From Crocinitomix sp. (GTDB lineage: Bacteria > Bacteroidota > Bacteroidia > Flavobacteriales_D > Crocinitomicaceae), in NCBI GenBank assembly GCA_020849935.1, contig JADZFJ010000527.1:1-5080 (forward strand): a DNA stretch of 5,080 bases. The letters run 5' to 3'. Position numbers and translations under genes: made by a program. Shown here piece by piece: positions 1-5,080 of this stretch; position 1 is the stretch's first letter, and each line of letters starts with the position of its first letter. The notes beneath the pieces are model-generated. The model was not told the origin of the DNA. It worked only from the letters and a program-made list of their open reading frames with translations, and made no database searches.

Positions 1-1
1 A

Positions 2-1369
2 CCAGCACCGGCCGATCCAACGAAACAATACGATCCTGAATATTACCTCGTTCAACAAAAAAGTCAGCCAGACAAAGGCGATTATATGTTGATTGATGGA
101 AATTATTATTCGGTGGTTCCTGATCCGAACACCATATATTATTTGTACAACAGTATCAAATTGTTCTATGAAAATGGAGGAGGGGATGCTTACATTGTAT
201 CAGTTGGAACCTACGGACCACCATCTGGAAAACCGATGACCCCTGGAACACAAATTGTGAATTCTAACGTGGTGTTGGCAGATCTTCAAAATGGATTGGC
301 TTTGTTATTAAACGAAACAGAACCAACCATGTACATTTGTCCTGAAGCAACTCTTTTAACCGTTGAAAACAATTCGACTTTGATGCAAGGAATGCTTTTG
401 CAAAACTCAAACATGCAAACTGCCATTAGTATCTTCGATATTATTGGAGGAAATGCACCAGATCCAATTATGTTCATGAACGATATTACCACGTTCAGAA
501 ATGGAACGGGAACAAATGGGTTGAACTATGGAACAGCTTATTATCCTTTTATTGGAACGACAGTGATGCAAACGGAAGACATCGATTACACCAATTTATT
601 TGGTGGTGATTTAAAACAATTGGCTCCAATTATCAATCCTCCGAGCAATCCGAATGCGAGTGTGACTACAATTTTGGCAAATATCGAAGCTGGCTCTGAT
701 TTGACCGTGTCTCAAAACAATAACGCTTTAATTAATGCCAGTTCAACCTATTCGTTGATTGTAAAAACAGTGCTTTCTGGCGCTAATATTTTACCTCCAA
801 GTGGTGCAATGGCGGGTGTTATGACAACCACGGATTCGCAATCTGGTGTTTGGCAAGCGCCTGCAAATACGTCTATCGTTGGAGCAGCTAGTTTACCAAT
901 TCGCCTTTCCGAAACACAACAAGGTCCTTTAAATATGGATGCCGTTTCAGGAAAATCCATCAATGCGATTCGTTTCTTTAACGGACTTGGAATTTTGGTT
1001 TGGGGAGCACGAACCTTGGATGGAAATAGCGGTGATTGGAAATATCTTTCAGTAAGACGAACGATGACTTTCTTAGAGCAATCGTGTAAATTGGCTGCAC
1101 AAGCCTATGTTTTTGAACCTAACGACAAAAATACGTGGGAAGCTGTAAAATCAATGATTTCAAGCTTTTTGAATACCATTTGGAACGAAGGTGGATTACA
1201 AGGTGCTTCGGCTGCTGACGCTTTTTCAGTTCAATGCGGTTTGGGAACAACCATGACCTCAGATGATATCGTCAACGGTTTTATGAAAGTGACCATTAAA
1301 GTGGCCATCACAAGACCTGCCGAGTTCATTATCTTGACTTTCCAACAACAAATGGCAACTTCAAGCTAG
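2..1369 (+). CDS. Contractile tail sheath protein, 5'-truncated by window edge
   Basis: This is the sheath subunit of a contractile injection system; it polymerises around the inner tube and shortens to drive the tube outward. The frame is open from base 2, so the ATG at 86 is internal and the true start lies left of the window; 455 residues are visible. The stretch GGGDAYIVSVG (about residues 59-69 of the visible part) and the motif FFNGLGILVWGARTLDG (about 325-341) are typical of phage-type sheaths. The C-terminal domain (roughly 310-455, Phage_sheath_1C type) includes RRTMTFLEQS (352-361) and ends with VAITRPAEFI before a short tail. In known sheaths this domain is the most conserved part and carries the tube-facing and inter-subunit strand contacts. 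The gene sits directly upstream of the tube genes, as expected. It is one polypeptide rather than a TssB/TssC pair, which separates it from type VI secretion. Many eCIS loci carry two to three sheath paralogues; whether others lie to the left cannot be seen. It stops with TAG. Confidence 0.95.
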   Translation, partial: PAPADPTKQYDPEYYLVQQKSQPDKGDYMLIDGNYYSVVPDPNTIYYLYNSIKLFYENGGGDAYIVSVGTYGPPSGKPMTPGTQIVNSNVVLADLQNGLALLLNETEPTMYICPEATLLTVENNSTLMQGMLLQNSNMQTAISIFDIIGGNAPDPIMFMNDITTFRNGTGTNGLNYGTAYYPFIGTTVMQTEDIDYTNLFGGDLKQLAPIINPPSNPNASVTTILANIEAGSDLTVSQNNNALINASSTYSLIVKTVLSGANILPPSGAMAGVMTTTDSQSGVWQAPANTSIVGAASLPIRLSETQQGPLNMDAVSGKSINAIRFFNGLGILVWGARTLDGNSGDWKYLSVRRTMTFLEQSCKLAAQAYVFEPNDKNTWEAVKSMISSFLNTIWNEGGLQGASAADAFSVQCGLGTTMTSDDIVNGFMKVTIKVAITRPAEFIILTFQQQMATSS

Positions 1370-1420
1370 ATCAAAATTTACTTAACTAAAAATATTAATC
1401 ACTCTTAAAAAAATAAAATT
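1370..1420 (+). promoter_or_regulatory. A/T-rich leader between sheath and tube 1, with TAAAA initiation element
   Basis: This 51-bp stretch is by far the longest non-coding gap in the window; other junctions have gaps of at most 11 bp or overlap. It is almost entirely A and T, with TTAAAAAAA (1405-1413) and a TAAAA at 1414-1418, two bases before the tube 1 ATG. There is no Shine-Dalgarno sequence. A-rich leaders and TAAAA-like elements are typical of Bacteroidota initiation regions. I see no convincing inverted repeat for a terminator and no clear Bacteroidota -33/-7 (TTTG / TAnnTTTG) promoter pair. Its likely role is to give strong translation of the abundant tube protein; that is inference. 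Confidence 0.4.
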
Positions 1421-1885
1421 ATGGCTGATGATGGAAGTGTACAAGGCGCAACGTGGCCCATGCCGAAGTTCAGATTTGAGGTCGACCTCGGAACTGAATT
1501 AAAAGGTGTCGCTTTTCAAGAAGTATCTGGCATGGACGTAGAAAATCAAATTATTGAATACAGAAAAAGTAACAGTAAATTGTTTTCAACTGAAAAAATG
1601 CCGGGAATCGTAAAATATGGTAATGTAACCATGAAAAGAGGTGTGTTTGTCAATGACAATACCTTTTGGGATTGGCATGCTCAAATTTCAATGAATACAA
1701 TCAAACGACGAACTGTTTTGATTAAGTTATTGGACGAAGCGGGTGCGGTAACTATGCAATGGCAACTCGACAATGCGTGGCCAACAAAAATTACCAGTAC
1801 AGATTTAAAATCTGATGGAAACGAAGTAGCTGTGGACAGTATCGAAATTGCACACGAGCAATTGACAATTACAAATGGCAAATAG
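1421..1885 (+). CDS. Inner tube protein 1 (Afp1/Hcp/gp19-like)
   Basis: This 154-residue protein matches the usual length of CIS inner tube subunits (T4 gp19 / Hcp fold), which stack as hexameric rings inside the sheath and form the payload channel. Family hallmarks visible are FRFEVDL near the N-terminus (17-23), AFQEVSGMD (31-39), the MKRG strand (71-74), a tryptophan patch FWDWH (82-86), WQLDNAWPTK (114-123) and TDLKSDGNEVAVDSIEIAHE (127-146). The order EVSG, KRG, W-x-x-x-NA-x-P-x-K and acidic IE-x-x-E near the C-terminus is characteristic. The ATG at 1421 is chosen because of the TAAAA element just upstream and the standard start for this family. Its end overlaps tube gene 2 by 11 bp. It is probably the main tube subunit, because its better match to the canonical tube pattern and its own leader suggest high expression; that assignment is inferred. 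It stops with TAG. Confidence 0.93.
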   Translation: MADDGSVQGATWPMPKFRFEVDLGTELKGVAFQEVSGMDVENQIIEYRKSNSKLFSTEKMPGIVKYGNVTMKRGVFVNDNTFWDWHAQISMNTIKRRTVLIKLLDEAGAVTMQWQLDNAWPTKITSTDLKSDGNEVAVDSIEIAHEQLTITNGK

Positions 1886-2339
1886 TTACCCAGTTGGCTT
1901 TTATTTCAAACTTTCTTTTAAGGGAGAGGATGCTGCTTTTCACGAAGTGTCAGGCCTTTCCAAAGAATTAAGTGTGGAAGAAGTGACTTGTGGTGGGGAG
2001 AATCGATTTAAGTATCGACTTCCCACCGTGGTCACTGGCCAAAATTTGGTATTAAAACGAGCTTTAATTCTTGACAAATCTGAACTTGCAGATTGGTGCG
2101 CCAGCACGATGGACGACGGCTTAGTGACTGCCATTCAAACGCATGATGTTTCAGTGAGTTTGTTGGATCAAGATGGGTATGTTTCTCGGATGTGGACTTT
2201 TTACAATGCGTATCCAGTGAAATATGCGGTATCTGATTTAAAGGCGCAAGAAAGTGAAATCGTCATTGAATCGTTGGAATTGGCTTATACCTATTTCGAA
2301 ATTACCGAAGACACTTCAATTTCAAACTTATTCGATTAA
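1875..2339 (+). CDS. Inner tube protein 2, Afp5-like paralogue (tube initiator or tube-baseplate junction)
   Basis: This is also 154 residues and a clear but diverged paralogue of the preceding tube protein. Shared elements are FHEVSGL (22-28), LKRA (60-63), a tryptophan at 74, WTFYNAYPVKY (107-117), SDLK (120-123) and IESLELAY (131-138). It has a shorter N-terminus, two cysteines (39 and 75) absent from tube 1, and an extra C-terminal tail ending in NLFD. In Afp and PVC particles, the second tube-like protein of this type (Afp5/Pvc5) forms a layer joining the spike and baseplate to the main tube. I infer the same role from gene order. The ATG at 1875 lies inside the end of tube gene 1, giving an 11-bp overlap and no leader of its own, so it is probably translated by coupling. 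A long imperfect inverted repeat lies within it at 1982-2036. Being an exchangeable major tube subunit is an alternative. Confidence 0.92.
   Translation: MANSYPVGFYFKLSFKGEDAAFHEVSGLSKELSVEEVTCGGENRFKYRLPTVVTGQNLVLKRALILDKSELADWCASTMDDGLVTAIQTHDVSVSLLDQDGYVSRMWTFYNAYPVKYAVSDLKAQESEIVIESLELAYTYFEITEDTSISNLFD
1982..2036 (+). repeat. Long imperfect inverted repeat (predicted mRNA hairpin) inside tube gene 2
   Basis: Arms were paired by hand. AGTGAC (1982-1987) pairs with GTCACT (2031-2036). GGTGGGGAG (1992-2000) pairs with CTTCCCACC (2019-2027), with one G-U wobble at 1998/2021. TCGAT (2003-2007) pairs with ATCGA (2014-2018). The loop is TTAAGT (2008-2013). A two-A bulge (2001-2002) and a small internal loop (1988-1991 against 2028-2030) interrupt the stem. 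That makes 20 pairs in 55 bases, within codons for roughly residues 36-54 of tube protein 2. No T-run follows, so it does not look like an intrinsic terminator. A role is not established. Confidence 0.6.
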
Positions 2340-2342
2340 AAA

Positions 2343-2513
2343 ATGCCAGTAGAAATTAGAGAAATTGTGATCAAAACAGTGGTTCATACCAAAGATTTTA
2401 AACAAGTCAATGAACTCACTGATGTTAAAACGGAAGCCTTGAAACAGGAATTGTTAGATGCTTGTAAACGACTTATTAATCAAAATGTTAAACGTGTAAG
2501 TTACAAAAGATAA
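2343..2513 (+). CDS. Small DUF5908-like CIS protein (positional Afp6/Pvc6 counterpart)
   Basis: This 56-residue open frame starts at an ATG three bases after the tube 2 stop and ends with TAA. The N-terminus MPVEIREIVIKTVV matches the pattern of the DUF5908 family, small proteins repeatedly found in CIS operons between the tube and LysM-adaptor genes, usually starting MP-x-EIRE-x-VIK. The rest is charged and probably helical: KTEALKQELLDACKRLINQN (about 29-48) has heptad-like spacing of leucine, alanine and isoleucine, followed by a basic tail KRVSYKR. It has no signal peptide or membrane segment. Placement between Afp5-like and Afp7-like genes fits Afp6/Pvc6. Its exact function is unknown to me; a small chaperone or baseplate assembly factor is plausible. 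A coding origin is supported by tight spacing on both sides (3 bp before, 9 bp after) and the family-like N-terminus. Confidence 0.85.
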   Translation: MPVEIREIVIKTVVHTKDFKQVNELTDVKTEALKQELLDACKRLINQNVKRVSYKR

Positions 2514-2522
2514 AACGAGAAT

Positions 2523-3197
2523 ATGGGAGCTGGATTGGAATTGATGCGCTTAACCGCGTACACGGATGAGAATTTTCAAAATGCTTTTAAGGCAAAGCCT
2601 TATACCGTGATGATCAATCCCGAATCTTTGAAATGGGATCGAAGCATCGAATACAATGAAAAACAATCACCCGATTCAAGTTCTGCCTCTCAAAAATATC
2701 GAAGCACCCCCAGCGAACGCTTAAATTTTGACATTGTCATTGATTGCACAGGGATTGTGGATTCGAAACGGTTGGATTTGATGGCTGAGATTGCTCTTTT
2801 AGAAAGTGTCGTTTATACGTACAATGGGTCGATTCACCGACCAAATTTTGTGAAAGTACAATGGGGAAAAAACCTCGTATTTAATGGTGTTTTAAAATCG
2901 TTTGATACCAATTTTACACTTTTTAAACCCGATGGGAGTCCACTAAGAGCAAAGGTTTCGCTCGGTTTTAGTGAATATATCTCGCCCGATTTGGTCAAAA
3001 AGGAAGACGGAGACGAATCGCCCGATGTGACTCATTTAGTGCCAGTGGTTGAAGGAGATACTTTGCCAGGATTATGCAAAAAAGTGTGGAACGACAACAG
3101 TTATTACATCCAAGTGGCCCAATACAATGGCCTAAATAAATTTAGAAACTTAAAGGGAGGAGACAATTTAATCTTCCCTCCAATTATACAAGCATAA
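2523..3197 (+). CDS. LysM-domain tube/baseplate adaptor (Afp7-like, CIS_tube family)
   Basis: This 224-residue protein has two parts. Residues about 5-160 form the CIS tube-adaptor domain (gp53/gp54-like region of Afp7), with YTVMINPESLKWDRSIEY (27-44), SERLNFDIVIDCTG (64-77), RPNFVKVQWGK (106-116) and FNGVLKSFDTNFTLFKPDGSPLRAKVSLGFSEY (120-152). After an acidic linker (EDGDESPD, 161-168) comes a LysM domain (about 171-222), recognisable by the V-x-EGDTL start, the I-x-V-A-x-x-NGLNKFR core and the L-x-x-GDNLIFPP end. In CIS particles and T4-like phages, proteins of this type clamp the tube to the spike hub; the LysM here is thought to act in baseplate assembly rather than in free peptidoglycan binding. 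The start ATG is nine bases after the DUF5908-like stop, and TAAAA at 2511-2515 lies upstream. Its TAA stop shares a base with the spike start (TAATG). Confidence 0.93.
   Translation: MGAGLELMRLTAYTDENFQNAFKAKPYTVMINPESLKWDRSIEYNEKQSPDSSSASQKYRSTPSERLNFDIVIDCTGIVDSKRLDLMAEIALLESVVYTYNGSIHRPNFVKVQWGKNLVFNGVLKSFDTNFTLFKPDGSPLRAKVSLGFSEYISPDLVKKEDGDESPDVTHLVPVVEGDTLPGLCKKVWNDNSYYIQVAQYNGLNKFRNLKGGDNLIFPPIIQA
3156..3181 (+). repeat. Short inverted repeat upstream of the spike gene start
   Basis: GGAGG (3156-3160) pairs with CCTCC (3177-3181) and AGA (3161-3163) pairs with TCT (3172-3174), with a two-base bulge at 3175-3176 and an eight-base loop (3164-3171). It lies in the final codons of the LysM adaptor gene, ending 15 bases before the spike ATG at 3197. 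It is too far from the start and too well paired for its GGAGG to act as a normal ribosome site. No T-run follows. It could lower or couple translation of the low-copy spike gene; that is inference, and eight pairs can arise by chance. Confidence 0.35.
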
Positions 3198-4996
3198 TGG
3201 GAGCATCAACAAACATAAAAAGCAGTGGATTGGTTACTTTTGTAGTGAAAGTGGCTGGATCGCCTGTGCCTGATGAAACCCGGATTTATGCAATCCACGT
3301 TGAAAAAGGGGTTAACCGCATTCCTTTGGCGCGCGTGAGTATTTTAGATGGTGATTCGACTACCGGAACATTTGAGGCGAGTTCATCAGCTACCTTCTTA
3401 CCAGGAAATAAAATTTCCATCGAAGCTGGTTACGATAATACAAACAAGGTTATTTTTAGTGGAATCATCACCAAACAAAGCATTCAAATTGACGATTCAA
3501 TTGGCTCATTATTAATTGTTGAGTGCCGAGATGAAGCGGTAAAATTAATTGTCGGTAGAAAAAGTCTCACCTTTTCTAAAAAGAATGACAGTGATATTAT
3601 TTCTTCCATTATTGGAACCTATTCAGGTCTTTCGGCGGATGTGACCGCAACCACCACCACTTGGGACGAACAAGTTCAATATTATGTCACCGATTGGGAT
3701 TTTATTTTGGCGCGTGCCGAAACCAATGGTTTTATCGTGAATGTGTTGGATTCAAAAGTCACCGTTGGACCGCCAACCGCCAATTCTTCGCCAGTGTTGA
3801 CTATAAAATATGGGGATAATCTCTACGAATTTAATGCGGATTTAAATTCGATTAATCAGCTTGCATCCGTTAAAGCAAGTACCTGGGATTATAAGACACA
3901 AGCCGTAATTAATGGTGAAAGTTCAAATTCTTTAGCAGGTCCGGGTAATTTATCTTCGAAAGAATTATCTAAAGTAGTTGGCTTAAAGGATTTTGAATTG
4001 CAAACTGCCGCAAATTTAGAGGCAGCTGATTTGACGAATTGGACAAAAGCTCAATTTGTAAAGAGTAATTACGCTAAAATTCAGGGTGAGCTCAAATTTC
4101 AAGGAACAAATTTGGTCAATCCGACGAATTATTTGACGATTCAAGGAGTGGGCGATCGATTTTCGGGCGATCATTTTGTATCGCAAATTGTGCATGATAT
4201 TTCAGAAGGAAATTGGATGACTGAAGCCAGTATTGGAATGTCAGATGTTTGGTTCACGGTTGAACCAGATGTAATGGCGCCTGCGGCAAGCGGTCTTTTG
4301 CCTGGAGTGACCGGCTTATTTAACGGAACGGTGAAAAAAATGGATTCAGATCCAGATTCGCAATATCGGATTTTGGTAAATGTGCCTTTGTTTGATCCTG
4401 ATGGGGCAGGAATTTGGGCACGATTGGCTAATTTTTATTCGACCAGTGGGGCAGGAGCCTTCTTTTTACCAGAAGTTGGTGATGAAGTGGTGATTGGCTT
4501 TTTGAATGAAGATCCGCGATTCCCAGTAATTCTTGGAAGTTTATACAGTAGCACAAAAAATAAACCGTTTACGGGTTATGATCCAACCGAAAATAATCCT
4601 AAAAAGGCAATTGTTTCTAAAAAAGGAATTGTGATTGAATTTGATGATGAAAATCAAGTATTGACAATCACAACTCCGAAAAAAAATAAAGTAATCTTAA
4701 GCGACGCCGCGAGTTCGATTACGGTAGAGGATCAGAATAGCAATAGTTTAGTCATGTCCTCGAGTGGGATTGTGATTAAAAGTTTAAAAGACATTTCTAT
4801 CGAAGCAACGGGAAATTTGAATTTAAAAGGCACGCAAGGAGTGAATATCGAATCGTCCGCAGGAGATGTCAAAACAAGTGGATTAAATGTTAAAACGACC
4901 GCAAACATTCAGTTTTCGGCACAAGGAAGTGCAACTGCCGAGGTTTCGGGTGGTGCGCAATTGACCTTAAAAGGAGCCATGGTAATGATTAATTAA
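3197..4996 (+). CDS. VgrG/gp27-gp5-like central spike protein (Afp8-like)
   Basis: This 599-residue spike forms a trimer at the tip of the tube and pierces the target envelope. Residues about 12-355 resemble the gp27-like hub (Phage_GPD/VgrG N-terminal region), with IPLARVSILDGD (42-53), VIFSGIITKQSI (85-96), a WDFILARAETNGF signature (167-179) and GVGDRFSGDHFVSQIVHDI (317-335). Residues about 370-452 are the gp5-type OB fold (Phage_base_V), with GLFNGTVKKMD, RILVNVPLFDPDGAGIWARLAN, FLPEVGDEVVIGFLNEDPRFPVILGSLY. Residues about 470-599 are short alternating beta-strands rich in G, S, T, K and V, matching the triple-stranded beta-helix needle, ending in LKGAMVMIN. There is no lysozyme insertion as in T4 gp5 and no C-terminal effector domain, so it looks purely structural. 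The start overlaps the upstream stop as TAATG, which suggests translational reinitiation. The length is usual for eCIS spikes. An A8 run sits in the codons at 4679-4686. Confidence 0.95.
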   Translation: MGASTNIKSSGLVTFVVKVAGSPVPDETRIYAIHVEKGVNRIPLARVSILDGDSTTGTFEASSSATFLPGNKISIEAGYDNTNKVIFSGIITKQSIQIDDSIGSLLIVECRDEAVKLIVGRKSLTFSKKNDSDIISSIIGTYSGLSADVTATTTTWDEQVQYYVTDWDFILARAETNGFIVNVLDSKVTVGPPTANSSPVLTIKYGDNLYEFNADLNSINQLASVKASTWDYKTQAVINGESSNSLAGPGNLSSKELSKVVGLKDFELQTAANLEAADLTNWTKAQFVKSNYAKIQGELKFQGTNLVNPTNYLTIQGVGDRFSGDHFVSQIVHDISEGNWMTEASIGMSDVWFTVEPDVMAPAASGLLPGVTGLFNGTVKKMDSDPDSQYRILVNVPLFDPDGAGIWARLANFYSTSGAGAFFLPEVGDEVVIGFLNEDPRFPVILGSLYSSTKNKPFTGYDPTENNPKKAIVSKKGIVIEFDDENQVLTITTPKKNKVILSDAASSITVEDQNSNSLVMSSSGIVIKSLKDISIEATGNLNLKGTQGVNIESSAGDVKTSGLNVKTTANIQFSAQGSATAEVSGGAQLTLKGAMVMIN

Positions 4997-5001
4997 AATA
5001 A

Positions 5002-5080
5002 ATGAAGATGCCACCAGCAGCAAGATTAACCGATTTTCATCAATGTCCCATGCAGACACCAGCAGTTCCCGCGCCGATTC
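5002..5080 (+). CDS. PAAR spike-tip protein, 3'-truncated by window edge
   Basis: Only the first 26 codons are visible, and the frame runs off the right edge. The N-terminus MKMPPAARLTDFHQCPMQTP resembles eCIS PAAR proteins, whose usual opening is MPPAAR-x-TD-x-H-x-CPM. His and Cys in this stretch belong to the set that coordinates the zinc at the cone tip in PAAR folds. The protein caps the VgrG-type spike and sharpens it. Two starts are possible: ATG at 5002, five bases after the spike stop, or ATG at 5008, giving the family-like MPPAAR start. The latter matches family members better; the sequence alone does not decide it. TAAAA at 4994-4998 overlaps the spike stop and lies 3 or 9 bases upstream of the two starts. 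Position directly after the spike is as expected. Most of the domain is outside the window, so the call rests on the opening motif and on context. Confidence 0.85.
   Translation, partial: MKMPPAARLTDFHQCPMQTPAVPAPI

Noticed and set aside
86..88. ATG at 86 as the sheath start
   Set aside because: The frame is open upstream to base 2 with plausible sheath codons, the visible length is short for a sheath, and no initiation signal precedes this ATG.
286..492. Antisense open frame of 68 codons within the sheath gene
   Set aside because: It lies fully opposite a well-supported sheath coding region, has no family resemblance and no initiation context; it is a shadow frame.
748..963. Antisense open frame of 71 codons within the sheath gene
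   Set aside because: It is opposite conserved sheath sequence and its protein has no recognisable feature.
1478..1489. Perfect 12-bp palindrome GAGGTCGACCTC in tube gene 1
   Set aside because: It has no loop, is single-copy and sits in coding sequence (codons for EVDL); nothing supports an operator.
1681..2134. Two antisense open frames (1681-1881 and 1940-2134) under the tube genes
   Set aside because: Both mirror conserved tube codons; the second spans the hairpin region, but its protein shows no domain or sensible start context.
4150..4177. Near-direct repeat of GGGCGATC-ATTTT
   Set aside because: It encodes the ordinary GDRF and GDHF stretch of the spike hub and is explained by similar codons, not by a mobile or regulatory repeat.
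4679..4686. Run of eight A in the spike gene (also seven A at 4334-4340), a possible slippage site
   Set aside because: The frame continues intact into a normal beta-helix, no alternative-frame product is evident, and lysine-rich AAA codons explain the run.
2..5080. Type VI secretion system or ordinary prophage tail
   Set aside because: The single-chain sheath, duplicated tube genes and Afp7-like LysM adaptor fit eCIS better; no TssB/TssC split, capsid or tape-measure gene is seen, although the window is too short for proof.

Overview
This window is a fragment of a structural operon for a contractile injection system (CIS). It is most likely the extracellular type (eCIS: Afp, PVC, MAC and AlgoCIS-like particles) of a Bacteroidota bacterium, probably a Flavobacteriia- or Cytophagia-like lineage. 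The lineage guess rests on modest-to-low GC (judged by eye, not counted), the lack of clear Shine-Dalgarno sequences, A-rich leaders with TAAAA just before start codons, and protein features typical of Bacteroidota eCIS loci. No taxonomic marker gene is present, so it stays an inference.

All genes are on the + strand and nearly contiguous. In order they are: the C-terminal 455 residues of a tail sheath protein (cut by the left edge, stop at 1369); a 51-bp A/T-rich gap; inner tube protein 1 (1421-1885); inner tube protein 2 (1875-2339, overlapping tube 1 by 11 bp); a 56-residue DUF5908-like protein (2343-2513); a LysM-bearing Afp7-type tube/baseplate adaptor (2523-3197); a VgrG/gp27-gp5-type spike (3197-4996, overlapping the previous stop as TAATG); and the first codons of a PAAR spike-tip protein (from 5002 or 5008, cut by the right edge).

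Together these encode the contractile sheath, the tube, the tube-to-hub adaptor, the spike hub and the spike tip. In a particle the sheath contracts and drives the tube, capped by spike and PAAR, into a target cell. The single-chain sheath, the two adjacent tube paralogues and the LysM adaptor argue against a type VI secretion system. No capsid, terminase or lysis gene is visible, but the window is too short to exclude a prophage or tailocin on that ground alone.

The gene set is a recognisable CIS core, not a new system. The less expected signals are in the RNA: a long imperfect hairpin inside tube gene 2 (1982-2036), a second hairpin just upstream of the spike start (3156-3181), and a recurring arrangement in which a gene's TAA stop also begins a TAAAA element before the next start.
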